This document shows positions 56,300 through 64,000 of a DNA stretch of 64,000 bases, in pieces (position 1 is the stretch's first letter; each line of letters opens with the position of its first letter). Source of the stretch: Cognatishimia activa (GTDB lineage: Bacteria; Pseudomonadota; Alphaproteobacteria; Rhodobacterales; Rhodobacteraceae); assembly GCF_026016445.1 (NCBI RefSeq), contig NZ_CP096147.1:532501-596500 (forward strand), given 5' to 3'. The notes below the pieces were generated by a model, which saw only the letters and a program-made list of their open reading frames with translations, was not told where the DNA came from and made no database searches. A program made the position numbers and the translations under genes.

Positions 56300-57167
56300 T
56301 CTGCAGCGGTTCACTTTGCAACGCGTCACGAAACACCAGAGTGACCGTCACGAAACTCACATAGAGCAATAGATACCAAGACCCCATTTTTGCAAAGCTC
56401 ACCATTTGATCGCTGGTCTGACCAGAATAGAGCCATGTCTTGGTCACGGTGCCGATGTTCTCTGCCACCCAAAGAAAGAAGCTTGAAAGGAACGCCGCAA
56501 CGGGAAGCGGCATCCAGTAGTGTTGTGCTCCGATTGCAAACCAGATCCGCGTTCTGGCGAACAGCAACACCGTGGCGGCAAATAGGACCAAGCGTGAATC
56601 CCAGATGAAGTGATGTGCAAAGAAATTCACGTAGATCGCAGCGGCGAGCAGAAGTGTCACCCAAAACGGAGGGTAAGGTGCGAACTTCATATCAAAGAGG
56701 CGGATGACCCGTGCCATATAAGATCCGACGGCGGCATACATAAAGCCCGAAAAAAGCGGCACATCCCAGAGTTTGAAAATCGCCTCGCCGGGATAGGCCC
56801 AGCTACCGGCTGACACCTTGAAGATTTCCATTATGGTTCCGGTCAGGTGGAACAGCAAGATGACTCGCACCTCGCGCCAGCTTTCCATGCCGGTGAGTAG
56901 AAAAAGCACCTGCAAAAACAGAGCGTAAGCCAGCAGAGCATCATAGCGCGCAACGGGCCAGCTGTCTTGCCAGATGCGGCTGCTGATAAGAATGCCGATC
57001 AAGAGCGCCGCGCCGAAGATCGCGGCCCAGCCTTGTTTCAGAATGAACATCACCAATTCGGCTACGACAAACGGCAAGCGTGTGCGCATCCAGTCGCCGA
57101 GACGTCTTTCCAACTGTCGGGTTCGGTTCAGGTTTTCTGGCTGAGATGGCATCGTGAAATTTGTCAT
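56259..57167 (-). CDS. DUF817 integral membrane protein
   Basis: A 302-residue protein with about eight membrane helices and the DUF817 stretches FHLTGTIMEIFKVSAGSWAYPGEA and VPLFSGFMYAAVGSYMARV. Function unknown. ATG at 57167; the 3' end overlaps the convergent small membrane protein gene by 41 bases. Confidence 0.82.
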   Translation of the reverse strand: MTNFTMPSQPENLNRTRQLERRLGDWMRTRLPFVVAELVMFILKQGWAAIFGAALLIGILISSRIWQDSWPVARYDALLAYALFLQVLFLLTGMESWREVRVILLFHLTGTIMEIFKVSAGSWAYPGEAIFKLWDVPLFSGFMYAAVGSYMARVIRLFDMKFAPYPPFWVTLLLAAAIYVNFFAHHFIWDSRLVLFAATVLLFARTRIWFAIGAQHYWMPLPVAAFLSSFFLWVAENIGTVTKTWLYSGQTSDQMVSFAKMGSWYLLLYVSFVTVTLVFRDALQSEPLQITQTHATSAQLQE

Positions 57168-57182
57168 TCATGAATTGGGCAC

Positions 57183-57213
57183 AAAAAAACCGTGCCCAAT
57201 CTTTGGACACGGT
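57183..57213 (-). terminator. glyA intrinsic terminator
   Basis: On the minus strand ACCGTGTCC pairs with GGGCACGGT around a seven-base loop, followed by TTTTTTT. It lies 21 bases after the glyA stop. Confidence 0.85.
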
Positions 57214-57234
57214 CAACATTCTAAAGACGAGCTC

Positions 57235-58530
57235 TTACAGGTTGTCGTAAAGTGGGAAGCGCGCGCAAAGCTCTGCGACTTCGGCTTTCACTTTCGCTTC
57301 AACTTCGCCATTGCCCTCTTCGCCATTTGCCGCGAGCCCTTCGACAACTTCGACAATCCAATCCGCAATCTGACGGAATTCCGCTTCGCCGAAGCCGCGG
57401 GTCGTGCCCGCAGGGGTGCCTAGACGCAGACCAGAGGTCACCATTGGCTTTTCTGGATCAAACGGGATGCCGTTTTTGTTGGCTGTGATGTGCGCGCGGC
57501 CGAGAGCTTTCTCAGTTGCGTTGCCCTTCACGCCTTTAGGACGCAGGTCGACCAGCATGACGTGGGTGTCAGTGCCGCCAGTGACGATGTCCAGACCGCC
57601 TTTCATCAGCTGATCAGACAGCGCAACGGCGTTCTTGCGAACTTGCTGTTGGTACGTCTTGAACTCAGGACGCAGTGCTTCACCGAAGGCAACCGCTTTA
57701 GCCGCGATCACGTGCATCAGCGGGCCGCCCTGGATGCCTGGGAAGATCGCAGAGTTCACTTTCTTCGCGATGTCAGCATTGTTTGTGAGGATCATACCGC
57801 CACGAGGACCTCGCAGGGTCTTGTGTGTGGTTGTGGTCGCAACGTCTGCATATGGGAATGGGGAAGGGTGCTCGCCCGCGGCTACCAGACCTGCGAAGTG
57901 GGCCATGTCGACCATCAGGAAGGCGCCAACGGAATCAGCGATTTCGCGGAACTTCGCAAAGTCGATCTGGCGCGGGATCGCGGAACCACCGGCAATGATC
58001 AGCTTCGGCTGATGCTCAGTCGCGAGCGCCTGAACTTCGTCATAATCGATCATCTGGTCTTGCTTACGCACGCCGTACTGAACCGCGTTGAACCATTTGC
58101 CGGATTGGTTTGGCGCAGCACCGTGGGTCAGGTGACCGCCGGATGCCAGGTTCATACCGAGGATGGTGTCGCCTGGCTTGATCAGTGCATTGAAGGCACC
58201 TTGGTTTGCCTGAGAACCGGAATTTGGCTGAACGTTCACGAATTCACAGCCAAACAGCTGCTTGGCGCGGTCGATTGCCAGGTTTTCTGCGACGTCAACA
58301 TACTGACAACCACCATAATAGCGGCGACCAGGGTAGCCTTCCGCGTATTTGTTGGTCATCACGGAGCCCTGCGCTTCCATCACAGCAGCAGAAACGATGT
58401 TTTCAGAAGCGATCAGCTCGATTTCGTCGCGCTGGCGGCCGAGTTCATCGGTGATGGAGCCAAAGAGCTCAGGATCACGAGAAGCAAGGGACTCGGTGAA
58501 AAAACCGGCGTCACGGGTTTGGGCGGTCAT
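57235..58530 (-). CDS. glyA: Serine hydroxymethyltransferase GlyA
   Basis: A 431-residue PLP enzyme interconverting serine and glycine with tetrahydrofolate. The PLP lysine is in [14 protein letters not shown]; the N-terminal [10 protein letters not shown] and [14 protein letters not shown] are family blocks. The start at 58530 ([11 protein letters not shown]) is preferred to the open frame from 58578. It is divergent from nadK with a palindromic GTTTCCTAAAGGAAAC at 58561-58576 in its leader. Confidence 0.95.
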   Translation of the reverse strand: MTAQTRDAGFFTESLASRDPELFGSITDELGRQRDEIELIASENIVSAAVMEAQGSVMTNKYAEGYPGRRYYGGCQYVDVAENLAIDRAKQLFGCEFVNVQPNSGSQANQGAFNALIKPGDTILGMNLASGGHLTHGAAPNQSGKWFNAVQYGVRKQDQMIDYDEVQALATEHQPKLIIAGGSAIPRQIDFAKFREIADSVGAFLMVDMAHFAGLVAAGEHPSPFPYADVATTTTHKTLRGPRGGMILTNNADIAKKVNSAIFPGIQGGPLMHVIAAKAVAFGEALRPEFKTYQQQVRKNAVALSDQLMKGGLDIVTGGTDTHVMLVDLRPKGVKGNATEKALGRAHITANKNGIPFDPEKPMVTSGLRLGTPAGTTRGFGEAEFRQIADWIVEVVEGLAANGEEGNGEVEAKVKAEVAELCARFPLYDNL

Positions 58531-58560
58531 GTGCGGAACTCCGACTTGAGAAATTTGGAA

Positions 58561-58576
58561 GTTTCCTAAAGGAAAC
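58561..58576. other. Short palindrome upstream of glyA
   Basis: GTTTCC-TAAA-GGAAAC is a perfect 6-bp inverted repeat about 30 bases before the glyA start, on the leader of that gene. It could be an operator or a mRNA hairpin; no regulator is proposed. Confidence 0.35.
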
Positions 58577-58706
58577 ATTTTGAAATGAAAACCCGAGAAA
58601 CGGCATAGATGCGTAAATCGGCGAAGGAACTCTGGTGTGTCGCGTAAACTTGTGTTTCTTTCGGAACCACATGTCGGCCTTTGGAAACAGGAAACGGTCT
58701 TAGATC

Positions 58707-59468
58707 ATGGCAAAGAGAATCGCCTTTCTCGCTTCAGATGCGCCCATTGCGCAAACGGCTCGTGCGGCATTGATTGGCCGCTATGATTCCTGTGAACCGG
58801 AAGAGGCTGATGTGATTGTCGCCTTAGGGGGCGACGGTTTCATGCTGCAAACGCTTCATGCGACTCAGGACATTGATGCCCCTGTTTATGGGATGAACCG
58901 TGGCACGGTTGGTTTCTTGATGAATGAATATGCCGAAACCGATTTGCTGAACCGGTTGATGATCGCGGAGGAAGAGGTGATCAACCCGCTTTCAATGCGC
59001 GCCACCACAAGCGATGGCAAAGTGCACGAGGCACTGGCCATCAACGAGGTTTCAATGCTTCGGCAGGGGCCTCAGGCCGCGAAACTTCGGATTTGGATCG
59101 ATGAGCGCCTGCGCATGGATGAGTTGGTTTGTGATGGGGCGCTGTTGGCGACGCCAGCGGGATCAACTGCCTATAACTACTCTGCCCATGGTCCGATCTT
59201 GCCGATCGGGTCTGATGTGCTGGCTTTGACGGCGATTGCGCCATTCAGACCGCGTCGCTGGCGCGGCGCCTTGGTGCGTAAAAGCTCTGTCGTGCGCTTA
59301 GAGGTCATGAATCCTCAGAAACGTCCTGTAATGGCAGATGCCGACAGCCGGTCCGTGCGGGATGTTGTGTCGGTAGAAATTCGATCTGAGCCTGCGATTG
59401 GGCATCGAATTTTGTTTGATCCGGGGCACGGACTTGAAGAGCGTCTGATCCGCGAACAATTCGTCTAA
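58707..59468 (+). CDS. nadK: NAD kinase
   Basis: A 253-residue kinase making NADP from NAD with ATP. The GGDGFMLQTLH motif is near residue 47, with VCDGALLATPAGSTAYNYSAHGPIL (in pieces) and the NE/D stretch AINEVSMLRQGPQAAK. Length matches short bacterial NadK. Its stop is two bases before a bidirectional terminator shared with the cold-shock gene. Confidence 0.94.
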   Translation: MAKRIAFLASDAPIAQTARAALIGRYDSCEPEEADVIVALGGDGFMLQTLHATQDIDAPVYGMNRGTVGFLMNEYAETDLLNRLMIAEEEVINPLSMRATTSDGKVHEALAINEVSMLRQGPQAAKLRIWIDERLRMDELVCDGALLATPAGSTAYNYSAHGPILPIGSDVLALTAIAPFRPRRWRGALVRKSSVVRLEVMNPQKRPVMADADSRSVRDVVSVEIRSEPAIGHRILFDPGHGLEERLIREQFV

Positions 59469-59495
59469 AAAAACGGGCGCTGGGCGCCCGTTTCG
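59466..59495. terminator. Bidirectional intrinsic terminator
   Basis: CGGGCGC (59474-59480) pairs with GCGCCCG (59484-59490) around TGG, with A-run before and TTT after. On the minus strand the hairpin is followed by seven T, so it ends the cold-shock gene; on the plus strand it ends nadK. Confidence 0.85.
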
Positions 59496-59515
59496 AAACT
59501 CAATAAAAGCTAAGC

Positions 59516-59722
59516 TTACAGCAGTTCGAGGCTGCCAGCGCTTTCGCGGCCGTCACGGCCGGATTGCAGCTCGTAAGACACTTTTTGGTTGTCTGCCAGA
59601 CCTTGCAGGCCAGAATCTTGAACCGCGCGGATGTGAACAAACACGTCCTTGCCGCCTTCTTCTGGTGCGATGAAGCCGTAGCCTTTGTCGGTGTTAAACC
59701 ATTTTACGGTACCTGTAGGCAT
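59516..59722 (-). CDS. csp: Cold-shock domain protein
   Basis: A 68-residue single-domain CSD protein that binds single-stranded RNA or DNA. KWFNTDKGYGFI (RNP1) and DVFVHIRAV (RNP2) are present. GGAGAT lies upstream of the ATG. A leader of about 170 bases separates it from prpE, as in many cold-shock genes. Confidence 0.93.
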   Translation of the reverse strand: MPTGTVKWFNTDKGYGFIAPEEGGKDVFVHIRAVQDSGLQGLADNQKVSYELQSGRDGRESAGSLELL

Positions 59723-59892
59723 TCCCGTATCTCCTTAAAAATCACCGCGCGCGACATGCGGCGGTTTGGTAGGCGTCTGTGCAGAAATCGAATGCATGGT
59801 CGCCAAGAGTGAAGTCGGGGCAGTATCAGGTAAACGAAGTAGGCACGTCGTGCCCGTGATTGATGACACGGGCACTGTGATAAGTCAAAGGG

Positions 59893-61785
59893 CTAAGTTG
59901 TTGCATAGCCGATGGTTTTAAGGGCATCTGTGATCTCGTCCAAAATGGCGGGATCATCAATGGTTGCTGGCATTTTCCATTCTTTGCCATCCGCGATAGA
60001 GACCATTGTACCGCGCAGGATTTTGCCGGACCGGGTTTTGGGAAGGCGATCGACAACAACAGCCTTCTTAAATGCAGCGACCGGGCCGATGGTGTTGCGG
60101 ACATCTGCGACCACTTCTTTGATGACTTCCTCGCTGTTGCGTTCGCAGCCTGCGTTGAGGCAAAGGAAGCCAACCGGCATTTGCCCTTTCAGTGAATCTG
60201 ACACGCCAATCACCGCGCATTCAGCGACATCGCTATGTGCAGCGAGCACTTCTTCCATCGCACCTGTGGAGAGGCGGTGCCCGGCGACGTTAATCACATC
60301 ATCCGTGCGGGCCATGATATAGAGGTAGCCGTCTTCATCCTTCATTCCTGCGTCACCGGTTTCATAATAGCCGGGGAAAGCTTCCAAATATGACGACTTG
60401 TACCGCGCTTCGGCGTTCCAAAGTGTTGGCAGGGTGCCAGGAGGGAGCGGCAACCTAATTGCAATCGCGCCAAGTTCTCCATCGGCAACGGGGTGTCCGG
60501 CGTCGCCGAGGATCTCAACGTCGTAACCCGGCATTGGCTTCGCTGGGGAGCCCAGTTTAATAAGCAATTCTTCAATACCCAGCGGATTGGCCGCAATCGC
60601 CCAGCCGGTTTCCGTCTGCCACCAGTGGTCAATAACAGGTACTTTCAGATGGTCCTGCGCCCATTCAAGCGTGTCTGGATCAGCGCGTTCGCCCGCAAGA
60701 TAGACCTGACCAAGACAGGAGAGATCGTAGTCTTGAACAAGTGCCCCATTGGGGTCTTCTCGTTTCACTGCACGCAGTGCAGTAGGAGCTGTGAAGAAGG
60801 ACGTCACATTATGTTCGGAGATCACGCGCCAGAAGGTGCCGGCATCCGGCGTGCCGACAGGCTTTCCTTCAAAGACGATGGTGGTATTGCCATGGATCAG
60901 CGGAGCGTAACAGATGTAGGAGTGGCCAACGACCCAACCCACATCTGACGCTGCCCAGAACACATCACCAGGTTTGACATTGTAGATGGTCTGCATGGTC
61001 CAATTCAGCGCCACAAGCTGGCCAGCTGTGTGACGGATTACACCTTTAGGCTGCCCGGTCGTGCCCGAGGTATAAAGAATATAGGAGGGATGGTTGCCTT
61101 CCACAGGCAGGCAGTCTGCTGGTGCAATACCTTCTTGGAAGCCGTGATAGTCGAAATCCCGACCTTCGATCATGGACGCTTCATGCTGCTCACGCTGAAG
61201 GACAACGCAGAAATCAGGCTTGTGATTTGCGGCCTCTATGGCCGCATCCAAAAGCGGTTTGTATTCGACGATGCGCCCTGGTTCGATGCCGCAAGAGGCC
61301 GCAATCACCGCCTTGGGGGTAGCATCGTCAATCCGCACCGCGAGTTCATTGGCGGCAAAGCCCCCAAAGACAACAGAGTGGATCGCGCCAATGCGACCAC
61401 AGGCCAGCATCGCTTCCAGTGCTTGTGGAACCATCGGCATATAGATGATGACACGATCGCCTTTCGTCACACCCTGTGCGCTTAGTGCGCCCGCAAGATT
61501 TGCGACACGTGTTTGAAGAGCAGAGTAAGAAATGTGCTCTTTCACACCGGTGACTGGGCTGTCATAGATGATCGCAGTCTGATCGCCTCGACCGGCTTCG
61601 ACATGACGGTCCACCGCGTTCCAGCAGGTGTTGACCTTGGCATCGGCAAACCATTCAAACAACCCGTCGCCTTTATCACTCAGCGCCATTGAAGGGGCGT
61701 GATCCCAATCAATTGCAGCAGCGGCCTCCATCCAAAAGGCTTCTGGATTGGATTTCCAAGCGTCATAGGTGGCTGAATAAGTCAT
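59893..61785 (-). CDS. prpE: Propionyl-CoA synthetase PrpE (AMP-forming)
   Basis: A 630-residue acyl-CoA synthetase. The AMP-binding motif is YTSGTTGQPKGVIRH; ARTDDVINVAGHRLS and the catalytic lysine in PKTRSGKILRG (near residue 592) are present. The sequence resembles PrpE, and in Ruegeria PrpE also activates acrylate. The start at 61785 has GGGAGA six bases upstream. TTTGCAAA-type repeats lie in its upstream region. Confidence 0.93.
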   Translation of the reverse strand: MTYSATYDAWKSNPEAFWMEAAAAIDWDHAPSMALSDKGDGLFEWFADAKVNTCWNAVDRHVEAGRGDQTAIIYDSPVTGVKEHISYSALQTRVANLAGALSAQGVTKGDRVIIYMPMVPQALEAMLACGRIGAIHSVVFGGFAANELAVRIDDATPKAVIAASCGIEPGRIVEYKPLLDAAIEAANHKPDFCVVLQREQHEASMIEGRDFDYHGFQEGIAPADCLPVEGNHPSYILYTSGTTGQPKGVIRHTAGQLVALNWTMQTIYNVKPGDVFWAASDVGWVVGHSYICYAPLIHGNTTIVFEGKPVGTPDAGTFWRVISEHNVTSFFTAPTALRAVKREDPNGALVQDYDLSCLGQVYLAGERADPDTLEWAQDHLKVPVIDHWWQTETGWAIAANPLGIEELLIKLGSPAKPMPGYDVEILGDAGHPVADGELGAIAIRLPLPPGTLPTLWNAEARYKSSYLEAFPGYYETGDAGMKDEDGYLYIMARTDDVINVAGHRLSTGAMEEVLAAHSDVAECAVIGVSDSLKGQMPVGFLCLNAGCERNSEEVIKEVVADVRNTIGPVAAFKKAVVVDRLPKTRSGKILRGTMVSIADGKEWKMPATIDDPAILDEITDALKTIGYATT

Positions 61786-61873
61786 CGTAGTTCTCCCTTG
61801 CGGCAAGACTACTTATTCCCGTTCAAATCTGTAAAGATCGGCAGGTTTCACTAGGTGAAATTCTGTTGAATAT

Positions 61874-61952
61874 TTTGCAAAATTGTAGTTTGTCGCGCTG
61901 CAAACTCTTGCAAAGTGCTATTAAATTTCAGGGAAATTTCAAGGTTTGCAAA
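61874..61952. promoter_or_regulatory. TTTGCAAA motifs upstream of prpE
   Basis: TTTGCAAA occurs exactly at 61874-61881 and 61945-61952, with near copies GCTGCAAA at 61897-61904 and CTTGCAAA at 61907-61914. This palindrome is the half-site of ScfR/PccR-type regulators of short-chain acyl-CoA genes in Rhodobacter. The sites are 90-170 bases before the prpE start. Regulation by an ScfR-type protein is inferred. Confidence 0.5.
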
Positions 61953-62012
61953 GTTTTCTGGAGTTTTACAAGGCGCGATGTGCACCTTGTAAACTGAGTC
62001 AATTCTTCCGAA

Positions 62013-64000
62013 TTAGCTGTAGTGCGTTACCGGTGTTCCAGCTATGGCAGCCATGTTCAAAAGTCCGCGCACTGTGATGGATGGGGTCACGATATGAGCG
62101 CGGTTACCCATGCCCATCAAAATCGGCCCCACCGCAATCGCTTCGGATTTCGCTTTCAGGATGTTGCGCACAGCAGAGGCCGCATCCGCATGCCCAAAGA
62201 GCAAAACATTGGCAGGGCCGTTCAGGCGGTTATCAGGTAGCAGCTTGAAACATAGATTTGGATCAAGCGCCGCGTCGATGTTCATCTCGCCTTCGTAAAC
62301 AAAATCCGTGTCTTTGGCGTCGAGTAGTGCAATAGCATCCCGCAGTCGTTTGCCAGAGCCTTCCTTTTGATTGCCAAATTGAGATTGCGAGCAAAAGGCC
62401 ACTTTCGGCTCGACACCAAAGCGACGCGCGTGGCGAGCGGCTCCCTCTGCAACCAATGCCAAGTTCTCAGGAGAGGGCAGGGACCAAACGTGGGTGTCGG
62501 CTACAAACAATGGCCCATCTTCCATGATCATGAGAGACAGTGCGCCGTGAGGTGAATGAGTTTCATCGCCCAGAACTTGGTTCACATAGTTCAAATGCCA
62601 GCGATATTCGCCGAAGGCCCCGCAGATCATACTGTCTGCTTCGCCACGATGCACCATCACAGCCGCGATCGCAGTAGTGTTGGTCCGCATCACAGCCCGC
62701 GCGATATCAGGTGTGACCCCGTCGCGCGCATTGATCCTGTGATAAGTCTGCCAGTAATCCCGATACCGGTGGTCGTTTTCTGGGTTCACGATCTCAAAGT
62801 CCTTTTCCGGACGGATCGTCAAACCAAGTCGTTGACAGCGCCTTTCAACAACCTCTGGACGGCCAATCAGGATTGGTTTCTCTGTGGTCTCTTCAAGGAT
62901 CGCCTGTGCCGCACGTAGCACGCGCTCGTCTTCACCTTCAGAGAAGACAATTTTCCGGGACGCGGTTGCCGCTGCTTCGAAAACAGGGCGCATGAGGAGG
63001 GCGGATTTGAAAACCGATTGATTCAGTTCTTCAACATATTCCTCGATGTCATCGATGGGACGCGTCGCAACACCGCTCTCAATCGCTGCCTTCGCAACGG
63101 CGGCTGAGACAACACCAACCAAACGTGGGTCAAATGGTTTCGGGATCAGGTAGTCGGCACCGAAGGTCAGTTGCTCACCTTGGTAGGCGGCAGCCGCTTC
63201 AGCCGAGGTTGTTGTACGTGCCAGTTCCGCAATGCCTTCAACGCAAGCGATCTTCATCTCATCGTTGATTTCAGTCGCGCCCACATCCAATGCACCGCGG
63301 AAGATGAATGGGAAACACAGGACGTTGTTCACCTGGTTCGGGAAGTCGCTGCGGCCTGTTGCGATGATCGCATTCGGAGCTATTTCGCGTGCGAGGTCCG
63401 GCATGATCTCTGGCGTTGGGTTCGCCAGGGCAAAGATAATCGGTTGTTCCGTCATCTTCGCGACCATTTCTGGCTTCAAAACATTAGGGCCGGAGAGCCC
63501 AAGAAAGAGGTCTGCCCCATCGATGACATCATCCAGAGTCCGCAGATCGGATTTCTGAGCAAAGGCAGCCTTCTGCGGATTCATATCCTCTTTGCGTCCC
63601 TCATAAACGAGGCCATGAATATCGCAGAGCCAAACGTTTTCGCGTTTCACTCCGAGTTTCAGCAGCATGTTCAGGCAGGCAATCCCAGCCGCACCACCGC
63701 CTGTCGACACAATCTTAATGTCTTCAAAGTTCTTTCCAGCAACGCGTAGGGCATTGGTTGCGGCCGCGCCCACAACGATCGCAGTGCCGTGTTGGTCATC
63801 ATGAAATACCGGGATATTCATGCGCTCGCGGCACCGTTCTTCAACAATGAAGCAATCAGGCGCTTTGATGTCTTCCAGGTTGATCGCACCAAATGTCGGG
63901 CCCAAGGCGCAGACGATATCAGCCAACTTTTCAGGGTCTTTTTCATCCAATTCAATGTCAAAGCAATCGATGTTGGCGAACTTCTTAAATAGAACTGCCT
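62013..64000 (-). CDS. maeB: NADP-dependent malic enzyme with phosphotransacetylase-like domain (5' end outside window)
   Basis: At least 662 residues of a multidomain malic enzyme. The malate-binding and NAD domains (FHDDQHGTAIVV, STGGGAAGIACLN) are followed, from about 300 residues before the end, by a phosphate acetyltransferase-like domain (FSEGEDERVLRAAQAILEE) that usually has a regulatory role. It decarboxylates malate to pyruvate. The start lies beyond base 64000; the frame is open to the window edge. It is 228 bases from the prpE start. Confidence 0.92.
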   Translation of the reverse strand, partial: AVLFKKFANIDCFDIELDEKDPEKLADIVCALGPTFGAINLEDIKAPDCFIVEERCRERMNIPVFHDDQHGTAIVVGAAATNALRVAGKNFEDIKIVSTGGGAAGIACLNMLLKLGVKRENVWLCDIHGLVYEGRKEDMNPQKAAFAQKSDLRTLDDVIDGADLFLGLSGPNVLKPEMVAKMTEQPIIFALANPTPEIMPDLAREIAPNAIIATGRSDFPNQVNNVLCFPFIFRGALDVGATEINDEMKIACVEGIAELARTTTSAEAAAAYQGEQLTFGADYLIPKPFDPRLVGVVSAAVAKAAIESGVATRPIDDIEEYVEELNQSVFKSALLMRPVFEAAATASRKIVFSEGEDERVLRAAQAILEETTEKPILIGRPEVVERRCQRLGLTIRPEKDFEIVNPENDHRYRDYWQTYHRINARDGVTPDIARAVMRTNTTAIAAVMVHRGEADSMICGAFGEYRWHLNYVNQVLGDETHSPHGALSLMIMEDGPLFVADTHVWSLPSPENLALVAEGAARHARRFGVEPKVAFCSQSQFGNQKEGSGKRLRDAIALLDAKDTDFVYEGEMNIDAALDPNLCFKLLPDNRLNGPANVLLFGHADAASAVRNILKAKSEAIAVGPILMGMGNRAHIVTPSITVRGLLNMAAIAGTPVTHYS

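Noticed and set aside
57490..58569. A 359-residue plus-strand frame antisense to glyA.
   Set aside because: It is the complement of a highly biased, clearly recognised gene.

Overview
The window reads as the chromosome of a marine alphaproteobacterium of the Rhodobacterales (Roseobacter group). This rests on the aerobic cobF/cobG/cobN-type cobalamin pathway, an AcuR/AcuI acrylate module, tandem tRNA-Glu next to recJ-glpX-hom, an H-NOX/diguanylate cyclase pair, and dense operons with ATGA overlaps. The assignment is by gene content and protein resemblance, with no database search.

Layout. 1-2.0 kb: 3' part of a 23S rRNA gene, 5S rRNA and the rrn terminator. 2.1-2.8 kb: an orphan secreted protein. 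3.0-6.8 kb: acuR-acuI behind a perfect 12-bp inverted repeat, then a class I CoA-transferase. 6.8-23.6 kb: a large cobalamin block. A minus-strand series (DUF1636, cobW, cobN, cobG, cobH, cobI, cobJ) starts at a B12 riboswitch; cobK lies on the opposite strand; then cobL, cobE, cobM, cobB, cobA and cobF follow on the minus strand. Plus-strand cobO, a small membrane protein and cobQ diverge from the riboswitch. 23.7-26.2 kb: modABC. 26.2-36.1 kb: a DMT transporter, Nudix hydrolase, EF-hand protein, ECF sigma / small membrane protein / Spy-like trio, a PleD-like cyclase, DUF3572, HAD phosphatase, DUF4153, H-NOX and its diguanylate cyclase. 36.1-42.8 kb: two tRNA-Glu, recJ, glpX, hom, a TetR regulator, pirin and a thioesterase. 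42.8-49.1 kb: a non-coding gap, a class V aminotransferase with divergent Lrp regulator, and an arsenic operon (arsR, acr3, GAPDH, arsJ). 49.1-53.8 kb: lepA between two AT-rich orphan genes on the other strand, the whole block flanked by related palindromic repeats. 53.5-54.9 kb: about 1.4 kb without a convincing protein gene but with an intrinsic terminator and a long hairpin. 54.9-64 kb: a 61-aa membrane protein, an alpha/beta hydrolase, a small membrane protein, DUF817, glyA, nadK, a cold-shock protein, prpE, and a malic enzyme cut by the window end.

Connections. AcuI, the CoA-transferase and PrpE would together activate and reduce acrylate or propionate; propionyl-CoA is normally assimilated through a B12-dependent mutase, which fits the cobalamin block. 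H-NOX plus two GGDEF proteins point to c-di-GMP signalling, one arm responsive to NO. The arsenic operon combines arsenite efflux with the GAPDH/ArsJ arsenate route.

The observations most worth checking are the repeat-flanked lepA block with its HEPN-like and HNxPPE-type orphan proteins, the cobK/cobL overlapping start codons, the PleD-like protein lacking its phospho-acceptor Asp, the H-NOX with an altered heme-propionate motif, and the unexplained region before 54.6 kb.
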